DNA of 64,000 nt from an uncultured Flavobacteriaceae bacterium (GTDB lineage: Bacteria > Bacteroidota > Bacteroidia > Flavobacteriales > Flavobacteriaceae), in the NCBI GenBank assembly GCA_947488435.1, contig CANKZG010000002.1, positions 558,001 to 622,000 of the forward strand. The letters are read 5' to 3'. Shown here in pieces: positions 9,398-19,442 of the stretch. A program made the position numbers and the translations under genes. The notes beneath the pieces were generated by a model. That model saw only the letters and a list, made by a program, of their open reading frames with translations, had not been told where the DNA came from and searched no databases. Numbering within the stretch: the first letter of the stretch is position 1; the number at the start of each line of letters is the position of its first letter.

Positions 9398-11149
9398 ATG
9401 AAAAACAACACAACAAAAGAATCTCGAACAACGCTATCAAAGGTATTCAAAACAATTATTTGGCCACGACGCAAGTTAATGTTTATTGGATTAACTCTCA
9501 TTCTGATAAGCAGGTTAGCCGCTTTAGTTTTACCCTGGGCTTCCAAAATCTTGCTTGACGAAATTATACCCAATAAAGACTTACAAACGCTATATAATTT
9601 ACTATGGTTCATTGGCGCATCAATACTTATTCAAGCAATAACTTCCTTTTTGTTAACTAAGGTATTAACCGTGCAGGCACATTATCTAATAGCAAAATTG
9701 AGGATTCAGGTTCAAGAAAAAGTACTTTCCTTACCCATAAGTTTTTTTGATAGTACCAAATCAGGAGCGCTTGTTTCGCGTATCATGAGTGATGTGTCCG
9801 GTGTTCGAAATTTAATAGGTACAGGTTTGGTGCAACTCGTTGGAGGTATGATTACGGCATTAATATCATTTATATTGCTTGTTCAGATTAGTCCCTTGAT
9901 GACACTATTTGTATTTGTTCCAGTTGGGGTTTTTGGGTATGTTGCTTTGAGAGCCTTTAAATATATAAGACCAATAATAAGAACGCAAGGAAAAATAAAT
10001 GCTGAAGTAAAAGGGAGACTTACGGAGACCTTAGCAGGGGTCCGGGTTATTAAAGGCTTTAATGCAGATAAGCAAGAAATTGAAAACTTCAAAGAAGACG
10101 TAAATCGCCTTTATCAAAACGTAAAAAAAAGCTTGATAGCTAAGGCGCTTATGACAAGTTCATCTACGCTATTGCTTGGTCTTGCTTCAATTGGCATTAT
10201 GGGAATAGGGGGGATCTTTATAATCCAAAGCGAAATGACAATTGGGGAATTTTTGTTTTTCACATTACTATTAGGTTTTATGATTGCCCCGATATCACAA
10301 ATTAGTAATATCGGAAGTCAATTAACGGGTACTCTGGCAGGGTTGGATCGCACCGAAGAAATTATGAGCCAGATTCCAGAAGATGAAATAGGAAGTCGAA
10401 CAGATACTATCGAGAACTTTAAAGGAAATTTGACTTTTGATAATGTTTCTTTTTCTTATGAGGCGGAAAAAGATGTAATAAACAATATTAGCTTTAGCGC
10501 TCCAGCGGGATCTGTAATTGCACTAGTTGGGAGTTCTGGATCAGGAAAATCTACCATAGCAGGATTGTCAGCTTCTTTTTTAAAACCTAAATCAGGAAAG
10601 ATTTATGTAGATGCATACGATTTATCTAAAGTTAAACTCAGTAGTTATCGAAAACACTTAGGAGTAGTATTGCAGGAAGATTTTTTATTTGAAGGTTCAA
10701 TACGGGAAAACATTTTATTTTCTAACCCAAATGCTAGTAACGAAGAACTGTTAAACGCTGTAAATACCGCGTATGTGAATGAGTTTACAGATCGTTTTGA
10801 AGATGGGTTAGATACTATGATTGGAGAAAGAGGTATAAAACTGTCAGGAGGGCAAAGGCAACGTATTGCCATTTCTAGAGCTATTCTGGCAAATCCTAAG
10901 GTTATTATCTTAGATGAAGCTACTTCAAATCTGGATACTGAAAGCGAGGCACTTATTCAAAAATCACTTGCTGAACTTGTTGAAGGTCGCACCACCATAG
11001 TCATCGCACATCGTCTTAGTACCATCAAAAAAGCTGATAAGATATTAGTAATTGAGTCTGGAAGCATTGCGGAATCAGGAACTCATGACGAACTTATTTC
11101 GCTTAACGGAAGGTATCATGAGCTTTATACCTATCAATCAAAGATATAA
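9398..11149 (+). CDS. ABC transporter, fused permease-ATPase exporter (MsbA/multidrug type)
   Basis: About 583 residues with six membrane segments in the first ~310, then the nucleotide-binding domain: Walker A VGSSGSGKST (~376), Q-loop VVLQEDFLF, signature LSGGQRQR (~482), Walker B VIILDEAT and H-loop IAHRL. It is a half-size type IV exporter working as a homodimer. No C39 peptidase domain is present, so it would not trim a leader peptide. The ATG at 9398 is preferred over the in-frame TTG at 9392. It follows the small peptide gene, which makes peptide export an attractive but untested role; drug or lipid export is equally possible. Confidence 0.92.
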   Translation: MKNNTTKESRTTLSKVFKTIIWPRRKLMFIGLTLILISRLAALVLPWASKILLDEIIPNKDLQTLYNLLWFIGASILIQAITSFLLTKVLTVQAHYLIAKLRIQVQEKVLSLPISFFDSTKSGALVSRIMSDVSGVRNLIGTGLVQLVGGMITALISFILLVQISPLMTLFVFVPVGVFGYVALRAFKYIRPIIRTQGKINAEVKGRLTETLAGVRVIKGFNADKQEIENFKEDVNRLYQNVKKSLIAKALMTSSSTLLLGLASIGIMGIGGIFIIQSEMTIGEFLFFTLLLGFMIAPISQISNIGSQLTGTLAGLDRTEEIMSQIPEDEIGSRTDTIENFKGNLTFDNVSFSYEAEKDVINNISFSAPAGSVIALVGSSGSGKSTIAGLSASFLKPKSGKIYVDAYDLSKVKLSSYRKHLGVVLQEDFLFEGSIRENILFSNPNASNEELLNAVNTAYVNEFTDRFEDGLDTMIGERGIKLSGGQRQRIAISRAILANPKVIILDEATSNLDTESEALIQKSLAELVEGRTTIVIAHRLSTIKKADKILVIESGSIAESGTHDELISLNGRYHELYTYQSKI

Positions 11150-11159
11150 GAAGAAAATA

Positions 11160-12572
11160 TTAATTATTTAGTATTTCCAAAGCACGTTCTATTCCGCTAT
11201 CCTTTTCTTCTTGAAAATCTAAAGTTGATAAAAATGGTATCAGATCTTCTTGATTGTCAGGGCCAATACCAACAACTTCGAAAATAGCGCCTTGCGCATC
11301 ACTATATATTTCATTGGATAAACCTACAGTTGCTCCATTGGGCAATGCATGTTCAAGAATAGTAGAAAAAGCACCATTTGTATTTTCTCCAACAATCGTA
11401 ACATATGATAAATCTTTTAAACAAAGTGTAAAAAGCTCTGCCGCGCTTATGGTGAAAGGGCTAGTTAATAAAACAATGTCATTAGTAAATTGAAAATCTC
11501 CTTTAGGTGCTACAGAAAAAGATCTGTTTTCGGTAAAACCGGTCCCTAATCTAGCTTTTTTAAAATAGGAAACTTGTTCTTGGTTTATAAAACGGGAGAC
11601 CATATCTAAAGCTACGGTATCGAACCCTCCATTATTAAAACGTATGTCAATAATAAGTTTCGAAATACCTGAATTGTTAAGATCATTCATTATTCTATCC
11701 AAAAGCACATTTAAATTTGCTATTTCATCGTTAAAGCTCGTCCCATAACCTTCCATACTAAGAATGTTAATGTACCCAACTTCGTTAACGGCGCCCCATA
11801 TAATATTCTCTCTCTCATCAATCTCAAAATCTCCTCCTAAATAATTTGTTACAATTGTAATTATCTTTTGATTGCCTAGATCAACAAAGTCATCGATATC
11901 CTCAAGAAATAGATCGCCACTTAAATTCGCATTTAGTCTTTCAAATAGTTTTGGATTACCAGATTCGATTTGAATACTATTTTCATCATCTTCAATACTT
12001 ACATGTCCATCTTCTAACAATAAAGCTAACGTTTCCAAAGTATCATAAAAATTAGTTGTAGTAACTTGATCTCTTAGATTTTCATACTGAGACCAATCAA
12101 TATTTCTAGCTTCGAAAAAGGCATAATAATCGTTAAAAATATTCCAGAAATGATCAAAGTTTATTTGTGGATCATTAGTGCTAGCGACTTGTTCAGGCAA
12201 ACAGTCCGGATTTTGATTAGGTAATCTCACAAATTTTATTTCAGAATCTGATAAGTCAGAAGAAGCTATCAGTTCATTTTCATTAATTACATCAAAATCA
12301 AATCCAAAAAAATCTTGAAGCACAAAATCATCATTTTGGATTGCACAACCAGCTGTATTTGTGTTATAAAAGATATCATTACCGTCTTTAAATTCAAATA
12401 TCCAACCTTTTTCTGCTATAGACCAAAACCCATCGATCGGAACTTCTGGTGGAGTAGGAGTATCATCGGTATCGGACTGACAGGCCGTAAAAATTATAGA
12501 CAACACTAGTAAATAGCAAGCTTTAAAATATTTTGAGAACTCTATTTTTATACCGTTATTAGAATTTACCAT
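11160..12572 (-). CDS. S41 family peptidase (tail-specific protease-like) lipoprotein
   Basis: Signal ending IIFTACQ (Cys31), an N-terminal unknown region of ~110 residues, then an S41 core. Recognisable elements are LALLLEDGHVSI, VGYINILSMEGYG, KLIIDIRFNNGG and the catalytic SPFTISAAELF (Ser376). Later come GENTNGAF and ALPNGATVGLSNE, also characteristic of S41. No PDZ domain is evident between the helical and catalytic parts. It would act in the periplasm or at the cell surface. The gene converges on the ABC transporter with a 10-bp gap and has no obvious operon partner. Confidence 0.85.
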   Translation of the reverse strand: MVNSNNGIKIEFSKYFKACYLLVLSIIFTACQSDTDDTPTPPEVPIDGFWSIAEKGWIFEFKDGNDIFYNTNTAGCAIQNDDFVLQDFFGFDFDVINENELIASSDLSDSEIKFVRLPNQNPDCLPEQVASTNDPQINFDHFWNIFNDYYAFFEARNIDWSQYENLRDQVTTTNFYDTLETLALLLEDGHVSIEDDENSIQIESGNPKLFERLNANLSGDLFLEDIDDFVDLGNQKIITIVTNYLGGDFEIDERENIIWGAVNEVGYINILSMEGYGTSFNDEIANLNVLLDRIMNDLNNSGISKLIIDIRFNNGGFDTVALDMVSRFINQEQVSYFKKARLGTGFTENRSFSVAPKGDFQFTNDIVLLTSPFTISAAELFTLCLKDLSYVTIVGENTNGAFSTILEHALPNGATVGLSNEIYSDAQGAIFEVVGIGPDNQEDLIPFLSTLDFQEEKDSGIERALEILNN

Positions 12573-12686
12573 TATTTTATTTTTAAGATTTGTGAAGTTG
12601 AAAAATTGAAAAGTTTGTTTGCGCTGTCAAAGAATATTTAAATGAAAGACAACAGCATTTTGATTTTGAAAAGTTTACAGAAGGAG

Positions 12687-13196
12687 TTAAAAACGATATC
12701 CAATTCTGAGGTTGACATAAAATGCCAGTGCTACATCTTTTCGATACCCAAACCCTGCACCACCACCAATTTCGTAATTAAAATGAGTACTAATATTCCT
12801 TCGAATTCCCCAAGTAGGAACAAGTAATATCCGGTTGATATCATTCTCTTCAATTTCAGTGGCGTCATGAAAATGATAACTCGATCGAAGTGATATATAA
12901 TCTCCACTATTGCCATCTATTCTTTTACCCTTATTTACACGCTCGTTTAGGTTATAATACCAACGTGATTCTAATGCTAGTAAAGGAGAAATACTAGCTG
13001 AATTAATACCGCTTACTGCTAATTCGCTTCGTAACGCAACTTGATCCGATACTTTTAATTCATTATGAGCCCATATGCCGATTAATCCAACTTGGATACC
13101 AAATGTAGATTTTTCTACAGATACGACTTTTTCATTTTGAGAAAACCCAAAATAGGAACTCATTATTAATAGAGAAATGAAAACTACTTTACTCAT
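12687..13196 (-). CDS. Small outer-membrane beta-barrel-like protein
   Basis: 169 residues: a signal peptide (MSKVVFISLLIMSSYFGFSQ) then alternating hydrophobic/polar segments such as LALESRWYYNL, YISLRSSYHFH and FNYEIGGGAGFGY. It ends in VNLRIGYRF, a terminal aromatic strand as expected for an outer-membrane barrel. No family recognised. It is transcribed alone, upstream of the S41 gene on the same strand with a 114-bp gap. Confidence 0.7.
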   Translation of the reverse strand: MSKVVFISLLIMSSYFGFSQNEKVVSVEKSTFGIQVGLIGIWAHNELKVSDQVALRSELAVSGINSASISPLLALESRWYYNLNERVNKGKRIDGNSGDYISLRSSYHFHDATEIEENDINRILLVPTWGIRRNISTHFNYEIGGGAGFGYRKDVALAFYVNLRIGYRF

Positions 13197-13327
13197 TTTA
13201 CAAACTGTTTTACAATTAAGTAGTTTTTTATCATATCTATGTTTTTGATTAACTTCTGTAAAAGTAGAATTGTCAAAAAGATAAAAGGATAATTTGAAGG
13301 GTGAAGATGTGCTAATATGTTAGGTTT

Positions 13328-14410
13328 TCACGAATCAGGACTTTTTTGAAGTTTTCTATAGGCACCTGGAGACATTCCTAAACTTGTATTAAACGTTTTA
13401 TAGAAAGCACTTTTAGATTTAAAACCAGCTTCCATTCCTATAGCTTCAATAGAATATCTATTAAATACAGGATCATGCAATAAGTATTTAGCCGTTTCAA
13501 TTCTATATTCATTTATAAATTGAATGATACTTTTATTGAGATCTTGATTTATAATTTTCGATAGATATCCTTCACTAATTTCTAACCGATTTGCTAAATC
13601 TAACCTACTCAAAAGAGGATCTTTATACAATTTATGCTCGTCCATTAATTGATAAAGTTGGGTAGTAATTTTTGAGACGGTATGCTGATCTATTTTCTTT
13701 TTTGCCTGCGTATTGCTATTAAACTTTTTCGATATTAAATACGCATGTATTTCCTCTTTTTGTACGATGAGTTGTAATTTAAACACGCCATAATAAAGCA
13801 TCCACCATGATAAAAAAGAAAGCCCTATCCACATAAAGCCTGTTGCATATTCTGAATCGAATATATAAATCTCAATATTAGACAAAAGCCAAATGATAAT
13901 AATAATGATGATAAAAAGATTTAATCTAAGCAACCAACGCTTTTTATCTTTTGAAATCGGAGAAGCTCCTTTTATTAGTTTTCTTCCCCAAAAGATTAAA
14001 AACGCATTAAAAAGAAAGGACGCGTTATCGGTAACATCAAATGCAATATCGCTATACACGGTATCGTAGTGACTAAAAACAATTTCTATAATGAGAACCA
14101 CAACAAAGGGAAGATATAGCCATTTGTACCAAGTTTTTTTAAGGTACTTATGTTTAATTTGAATTAAGAAATAGGTAAATAAAGTAACTCCAAATAGGTA
14201 TTCTAATATGGGATTGTTTAAAAACCCTAAAACGGTATTCTCTATATCAAACCATCCTAAAATGGTTAAACTTGTGATTAAAAATAGTGATACAGAAAGA
14301 TAGGTGTTTGCACGGTTCTTATAAAAAGAGATGGTGACTAATGAGATGCTTATAAAATATCCAATAATTCCACTGAATATTATTGCAATATCTAATATTG
14401 TGTTATTCAA
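13328..14410 (-). CDS. Membrane-anchored AraC-family transcriptional regulator
   Basis: 360 residues. The first ~220 form six or seven hydrophobic segments (for example LFIIIIIIIWLLSNIEIYIF). The C-terminal ~100 residues are an AraC double HTH, with LDLANRLEISEGYLSKIIN as first and IGMEAGFKSKSAFYKTFN plus MSPGAYRKLQ as second helix-turn-helix. It has the same architecture as the regulator at 5828 but is clearly diverged. It lies downstream of the LytS/LytTR pair on the same strand, with a 268-bp gap, so probably has its own promoter. Confidence 0.87.
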   Translation of the reverse strand: MNNTILDIAIIFSGIIGYFISISLVTISFYKNRANTYLSVSLFLITSLTILGWFDIENTVLGFLNNPILEYLFGVTLFTYFLIQIKHKYLKKTWYKWLYLPFVVVLIIEIVFSHYDTVYSDIAFDVTDNASFLFNAFLIFWGRKLIKGASPISKDKKRWLLRLNLFIIIIIIIWLLSNIEIYIFDSEYATGFMWIGLSFLSWWMLYYGVFKLQLIVQKEEIHAYLISKKFNSNTQAKKKIDQHTVSKITTQLYQLMDEHKLYKDPLLSRLDLANRLEISEGYLSKIINQDLNKSIIQFINEYRIETAKYLLHDPVFNRYSIEAIGMEAGFKSKSAFYKTFNTSLGMSPGAYRKLQKSPDS

Positions 14411-14678
14411 CCCTAATAGAAATTAAGTATATAAAATTGTTGATTGCCGTTAGTTTGTCGGTATTATAAGCATAACGATAAATACGCTGTAATATTCTGT
14501 AATATTAGTTTATCTAATTTAGAAATTTCAGATAACACAATAGTAAAATCATCTCATAGAATTTTGGTAAGAAAGAGCGCCATAACAACTACTCTAACTG
14601 AGGAATTAGTATATGTGATTTTATTGTTCCATAATTACTTTATCAGGAGCTTGTTGATGGGAACTCCTTATAATTTAG

Positions 14679-15362
14679 CTAAATTTTCAATTTCTCAAAA
14701 ACAATAACCTTATACATAGCACTCACAGGAACTTTATTGGCATCAATCAATAAATCTGTTTTGGTTGCTTTGGTAACTCTTTCCAAATTGGCAATGTATG
14801 ATTTATGGGTACGCTGGAAATTTTCGGATAGTAATGTTGTAATATTGATAAGTGTTTCGGAGATCAAGTACATTCTTGAATCCGTAAAGATTTTTAGGTA
14901 ATTACCAAAACTCTGAATATATAGAATTGATTTGAATGGAATATTTACAAGCATTCCATCATGTTTTATTTGAAGTTCTTTATTTCCTATATTTTTTTTA
15001 GGTTCGATTACTTTTGAAGCTGAAACTTTATGTATTGCTTTTAAAAAACGATCAATTTTTATGGGCTTTAATAGATAATCCACAACCCCATAATCATAAC
15101 TTTCTAATGCATATTCGGAGTAAGCTGTAGTTAAAATAACTTTAGGAGGTCTTAGCATAGAGCGCAAAATTTCCATACCATTAAGTTCAGGCATTTCAAT
15201 ATCAAGAAAAATGAGGTCAAGATCGTTTTGATGCATAAAATTGATAAACTCCAGCGGATTTCCTGTGCTTATTACCATTTCTAAGTTATCAATTTTAGCA
15301 CAATACTCCTCCAGCACTGTACGTGCTAATATCTCATCGTCTATAATACCAATTTTAATCAT
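14679..15362 (-). CDS. LytTR-family response regulator
   Basis: 227 residues. Receiver domain at 1-120 with the acidic pair IIDDEI, phospho-acceptor Asp in LIFLDIEMPE, TTAYSEYA and the invariant Lys in YLLKPI. LytTR DNA-binding domain at ~130-227 (SILYIQSFGNYLKIF, THKSYIANLERV). Its ATG overlaps the stop of the upstream sensor kinase by 4 bp. LytTR proteins bind two short direct repeats, and such pairs occur at 690, 24772 and 30916, so this is a candidate regulator of those promoters; the alternative is the second LytTR protein at 43676. Confidence 0.92.
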   Translation of the reverse strand: MIKIGIIDDEILARTVLEEYCAKIDNLEMVISTGNPLEFINFMHQNDLDLIFLDIEMPELNGMEILRSMLRPPKVILTTAYSEYALESYDYGVVDYLLKPIKIDRFLKAIHKVSASKVIEPKKNIGNKELQIKHDGMLVNIPFKSILYIQSFGNYLKIFTDSRMYLISETLINITTLLSENFQRTHKSYIANLERVTKATKTDLLIDANKVPVSAMYKVIVFEKLKI

Positions 15363-16378
15363 GATCTGTTTTTCAATATGGATACTGACAACTCTATAGA
15401 TAAGTGTACGTGAAAAGTATTTGCTTTCTCCTTAATTTCTAATTGGTACGTATTAGGATATAATAGATTTAAGCGTCTTTTTACGTTTTCAAGACCAAGT
15501 CCTTTTCGTTTCACTACATCAACCTTAGTAGGCACAGAATTTTCGACTTGAAAGCGAAGTGTCTTATGTGTTACGGTGGCTGTAACATCAATTGTACTCT
15601 GTTTATTCGTACTTTGAGCCCCGTGTTTCACCGCATTTTCAACAAAGGGAATGAGCAGCATAGGCGCAATACGCAAGTCCGATAAATCTCCTTTAATTAT
15701 AAATTCAATTTTACAGCGATTGCTCAATCTTTTTTCTTCAAGCAACAAATAATTTTCGATAAACTCAAGCTCTTCTTTTACTAAAACAGTATCTTTTTTA
15801 GAACTCTCTAATTGATATCGCATTAATTCTGAAAGTTGCATGACGAGATCCGGAGTTTCGGGCGATTGTTGCCTAGAAAGGGAGTAAATACTATTTAAAG
15901 AATTAAATAAAAAATGCGGATTTACTTGCTCCTTTAAATAAGTGAGTTCCATCTCTTTTTGTAATTTTTCTTTCTCATCACGTTCTCTTTGGATGATTAA
16001 ATTTCTTCTTAAAAAGAAAGCTGCCATACCAGTGCCTGTAGTATACACAAGATAGAAAAAGAATTTAGAAACCCCTAACCAGCCATTCATCTCATATCCT
16101 TTTAAATAAGCAACTATAAATATGCTCCCTGCGAGTAAAATGCCATATAAAAAATAATTTCTCTTGTCATAAACAAAGGGAATAAGAATAAAATGATTTA
16201 TCCATATAACCACCATAATAATAATGGCATAACTAAGTCCCCATAGATAAAACAAATAATTCGTATCAAATCGATCTATATTAAGCAATCCACTTAATAA
16301 TTCAAGGATGAGTACCGAAAGGAAGGCTCCTATGTTAATAAGGATTGTATTCCTCAAAGACTTCGTTATCATAAACAC
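15359..16378 (-). CDS. LytS-like sensor histidine kinase
   Basis: 339 residues: four or five membrane helices in the first ~125, a coiled coil (RERDEKEKLQKEMELTYLKE), then the His_kinase domain with an intact NPHFLFNSLNSIYSL phospho-acceptor motif. A C-terminal ATPase has MLLIPFVENAVKHG (N box) and KGLGLENVKRRL (G box). It forms an operon with the LytTR regulator through a 4-bp ATGA overlap. Signal unknown. A start three codons in (MITKSL) is equally possible. Confidence 0.9.
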   Translation of the reverse strand: MFMITKSLRNTILINIGAFLSVLILELLSGLLNIDRFDTNYLFYLWGLSYAIIIMVVIWINHFILIPFVYDKRNYFLYGILLAGSIFIVAYLKGYEMNGWLGVSKFFFYLVYTTGTGMAAFFLRRNLIIQRERDEKEKLQKEMELTYLKEQVNPHFLFNSLNSIYSLSRQQSPETPDLVMQLSELMRYQLESSKKDTVLVKEELEFIENYLLLEEKRLSNRCKIEFIIKGDLSDLRIAPMLLIPFVENAVKHGAQSTNKQSTIDVTATVTHKTLRFQVENSVPTKVDVVKRKGLGLENVKRRLNLLYPNTYQLEIKEKANTFHVHLSIELSVSILKNRS

Positions 16379-16571
16379 TTTTGTTAGAAGGTAATAAAGA
16401 TACTATCTATACCTACAAGTTTCCATAATTCCATTACAAAAGCCTTTTATCAATGACGAAATGATGTTATCATTTAATTATTGTGTTAGTCCTAATTAAT
16501 GAATGTAGACATTGAATATACTATACATTTATAAACACTTAAGAATTATGAAAATATAAGTGCTAAGAATT

Positions 16572-17336
16572 ATGAAAAACAAAATGCGATTAATTTACCT
16601 CGCTCTTTTGTTAATAACAGGCGTTAGCTTTGGGCAAAACCTTCCAAAATTTGTACATGTAGAAGGTGGGACTTTCACTATGGGTGACGAGTGGGGTAAA
16701 GGGAATAAAAATCAACGACCTACCCATCAGGTAACGCTAAAGAGTTTTAGTATAAGTCAAACTGAGGTTACCGTCGCCCAATATCGCAATTATTGTGATT
16801 CCACTGGAGTAGGGATGCCCAAAGCACCTAGTTGGGGTTGGCAAGATAATCACCCTATGGTAAATGTAAGCTGGCGTGATGCTATGGACTATGCCGATTG
16901 GCTTTCTAATACGCTAGATCAAGAAGTGCGTCTCCCCTATGAGGCAGAATGGGAATATGCTGCACGTGGCGGTAATAAATCTAAAGCATATAAGTACAGT
17001 GGAGGTAATGACATATCTGACTTGAGTTGGTATGATGGCAATTCAGACAACAAAACCCACGCCGTAGCCGGTAAAAAAGCCAACGAATTAGAGCTTTACG
17101 ATATGAGTGGTAACACTCTTGAATGGTGCATGGATAGGTACGGAGGCGATTATTATGCCAATAGTCCAAAAAATAACCCTAAGGGTGCTAGTGAAGGGGA
17201 TAGGAGAGTAATCCGTGGTGGCAGTTGGAACGTTGATGCAACTTTTAGTAGTGTTTCTTTTCGCTATGGAAGCAGTTTTAGTGGTGAGTTATATGATTAT
17301 TTTGGATTTCGAGTGGTTTTAGTCAAAAAAGAATAA
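16572..17336 (+). CDS. SUMF1/formylglycine-generating-fold protein, secreted, probably non-catalytic
   Basis: Signal peptide (ending GVSFGQ) followed by a SUMF1 domain: VEGGTFTMGDEW, QTEVTVAQYRNYC, HPMVNVSWRDAM, RLPYEAEWEYAARGG, YDMSGNTLEWCMDRY and VIRGGSW. True formylglycine-generating enzymes have a Cys pair after the RGGSW motif; here that stretch reads NVDATFSSVSFRYG without Cys, so oxidase activity is unlikely. Such proteins are common exported accessory proteins in Bacteroidota. The ATG at 16572 is preferred to the upstream GTG because it starts the signal peptide. It leads a plus-strand run with the hydrolase and PD40 genes and is divergent from the kinase gene. Confidence 0.85.
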   Translation: MKNKMRLIYLALLLITGVSFGQNLPKFVHVEGGTFTMGDEWGKGNKNQRPTHQVTLKSFSISQTEVTVAQYRNYCDSTGVGMPKAPSWGWQDNHPMVNVSWRDAMDYADWLSNTLDQEVRLPYEAEWEYAARGGNKSKAYKYSGGNDISDLSWYDGNSDNKTHAVAGKKANELELYDMSGNTLEWCMDRYGGDYYANSPKNNPKGASEGDRRVIRGGSWNVDATFSSVSFRYGSSFSGELYDYFGFRVVLVKKE

Positions 17337-17369
17337 CAAAACTAGAGGGTGACTTCTAATAAAAAAATC

Positions 17370-18536
17370 ATGAAAAATAAAACAACATTACTGCTTTCGC
17401 TATTTCTTATACTAACAAATAGTAACTTTGCTCAACAAAGTGGTGCCTACACACCAGAAGCTACAGCTGCCGAAGCAGCGCTCTCATTCAGAGATATTCC
17501 TGTTCTCAAAGAAGCCTTTATCAATACAGCTCCAGCAGATAGAAAAGACGGTGTGCTCGTGGGAGAATTGGGTAGTAATAAAGCAATGATACTCAAGTTG
17601 GCACAAGAGATTGCAGAGAAGAAGCATGGTAACTATGATGCCTTGCTAATAGCGCACAAGGGCAAATTACTTTTTGAATCTTATTATTTAAGAGGTCGAG
17701 TCAACTTACCCCACGAACAATCGTCAGCAGCTAAGGGTTATACCAGCATGATATTGGGGCGCGCGATCCAGTTAGGTTATTTAACAATGGCGGATTTACA
17801 TAAACCTATCATCAATTTTTTGAAGGATTTAGATCGATCAAAATTAGTTGATGGTGCAGAAAAGATTACGCTTCATAAAATATTGACTATGCGTTCGGGT
17901 ATTCGCATCAGTGAAGATAAAAGAAAAGAGTTTAATGAAAACCCAAATCAGTTAAAAGGCCAGGGGTTGGTTCAGACCTGGCTTGAGCATAGTGCGCCTA
18001 TTACCAGAGAATCTCAGAGCTATTTATATGGTCCCGATCCCGTCTTAGTAATGCAAGTTATTGATGCTGTGGTTCCAGGCACCGCTAAAGATTTTATTAA
18101 AACTGAACTTCTCGATAAACTGGGCATTACTAATTATATTTGGCAGAATGCAGTTAGCGGCCTTCCTGAAGCGGGTTGGCGCGTAAGTATGACATCGCGC
18201 GATATGCTTAAATGGGGAATGCTGGTTTTTAATAAAGGTAAGTGGAACGGAGAGCAACTGATACCTGAAGCTTTTGTTGCCAAAGCAACGAGTAAGATAA
18301 CCAAGCCTACTGCTAATTGGCAACCTAAAACCTATTCTTACGGTTACTTTTGGTATCAAACGGATATAACAATTGATGATAAAAACTATAATGCCAATTT
18401 TGCTTGGGGTGGTGGTGGACAATATGTTATAGTAGTTGAAGAACTTGACTTAATTATTACAATCACTGGTCATGATGGAAAAGATACTATAATGACTCAG
18501 GTTTCAAAAAATATCCTACCAGCCTTTGTTAAATAA
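17370..18536 (+). CDS. Secreted serine hydrolase (class C beta-lactamase family)
   Basis: Signal peptide (TNSNFAQQ), then the domain opening [22 protein letters not shown] shared with the paralogue at 32102. The active-site motif is intact: [12 protein letters not shown], Ser119 and Lys122. [10 protein letters not shown] and [16 protein letters not shown] give the expected Tyr region, and [10 protein letters not shown] the glycine-rich third motif. Predicted active; substrate unknown. The ATG at 17370 begins the signal and is preferred to the GTG seven codons upstream. It is followed after 14 bp by a PD40 lipoprotein, so hydrolase and propeller are probably co-expressed. Confidence 0.88.
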   Translation: MKNKTTLLLSLFLILTNSNFAQQSGAYTPEATAAEAALSFRDIPVLKEAFINTAPADRKDGVLVGELGSNKAMILKLAQEIAEKKHGNYDALLIAHKGKLLFESYYLRGRVNLPHEQSSAAKGYTSMILGRAIQLGYLTMADLHKPIINFLKDLDRSKLVDGAEKITLHKILTMRSGIRISEDKRKEFNENPNQLKGQGLVQTWLEHSAPITRESQSYLYGPDPVLVMQVIDAVVPGTAKDFIKTELLDKLGITNYIWQNAVSGLPEAGWRVSMTSRDMLKWGMLVFNKGKWNGEQLIPEAFVAKATSKITKPTANWQPKTYSYGYFWYQTDITIDDKNYNANFAWGGGGQYVIVVEELDLIITITGHDGKDTIMTQVSKNILPAFVK

Positions 18537-18550
18537 TTGGACTAAGAACA

Positions 18551-19420
18551 ATGAAAAAAAAATATTTCATTTTTATACTCGTATTAGCATTGTTCTTAAA
18601 TGCCTGTAATACAATGAAACAGAAAACTAATGACTCTAATTTCCTCTCCATAGAAGATCGTTACCTTGGCCAAAAACCACCAGGTTTAATGCCTGAAGTT
18701 TTCGCTCCTGATATTGTTTCGAAAGAACATCGTGACTGGACCGGTAGGTTCACACCAGATATGAAAGAATATTACTTTACTAGGAATAACAGTAAAGATA
18801 GAACAAGTACTAAAATTGTTTTTAGATATAAGAATAATCGATGGCACGAAACAGTATTAGCACCCAATATGGGCGGGTCTATTTCACCTGATGGTAAAAC
18901 GATGCATTCTGGCAATAAATATAGGGAGCGCACTGAAAATGGGTGGTCGGAGCTAAAAAGTCTTGGCCCCTCATTTGAAGGCATCCCCATTATGGTCCTT
19001 ACGGCTTCTACCAATGGCACCTACGTCTTTGATGAACGAGCGGAGGTTGGTACCATCCGATATTCCCGGTTGATAGCTGGAAAAAGAGAAAAACCAAAGG
19101 CATTCGGCAAAGAAATCAACTCAGGAAAATGGACAGCGCACCCCTTCATTGCCCTAGATGAAAGCTATATAATTTGGGATAGCGAACGAGAAGAGGGGTA
19201 CGGCGATAATGATTTATATATCAGTTTTCGACAGCAGGATGGCTCATGGAGCTCTGCTATCAACTTAGGGGATAAAATAAACACAAAAGGTCCGGATACA
19301 GGAGGAGTTGTATCACCAGATGGGAAATATTTTTTCTTTAATAGAAAGATTAACTCAGAAGATTCTGATGTATTCTGGGTGGATACTCAAATTTTTGAAA
19401 CACTTAGACCTAAGCAGTAA
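18551..19420 (+). CDS. PD40 beta-propeller lipoprotein
   Basis: Signal ending [10 protein letters not shown], then [18 protein letters not shown] and blade motifs [35 protein letters not shown] and [12 protein letters not shown]. Closest by eye to the copies at 2718 and 19443, which share ERTENGWSE-type and [17 protein letters not shown]-type segments. First of four consecutive members (18551-22956), consistent with tandem duplication. Envelope-anchored; ligand not deducible. Confidence 0.8.
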   Translation: MKKKYFIFILVLALFLNACNTMKQKTNDSNFLSIEDRYLGQKPPGLMPEVFAPDIVSKEHRDWTGRFTPDMKEYYFTRNNSKDRTSTKIVFRYKNNRWHETVLAPNMGGSISPDGKTMHSGNKYRERTENGWSELKSLGPSFEGIPIMVLTASTNGTYVFDERAEVGTIRYSRLIAGKREKPKAFGKEINSGKWTAHPFIALDESYIIWDSEREEGYGDNDLYISFRQQDGSWSSAINLGDKINTKGPDTGGVVSPDGKYFFFNRKINSEDSDVFWVDTQIFETLRPKQ

Positions 19421-19442
19421 TGTATAAAACAAATTGAACACA

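Noticed and set aside
18045-18422. 125-codon minus-strand frame
   Set aside because: Antisense to the serine hydrolase at 17370, whose catalytic motifs prove the plus frame.
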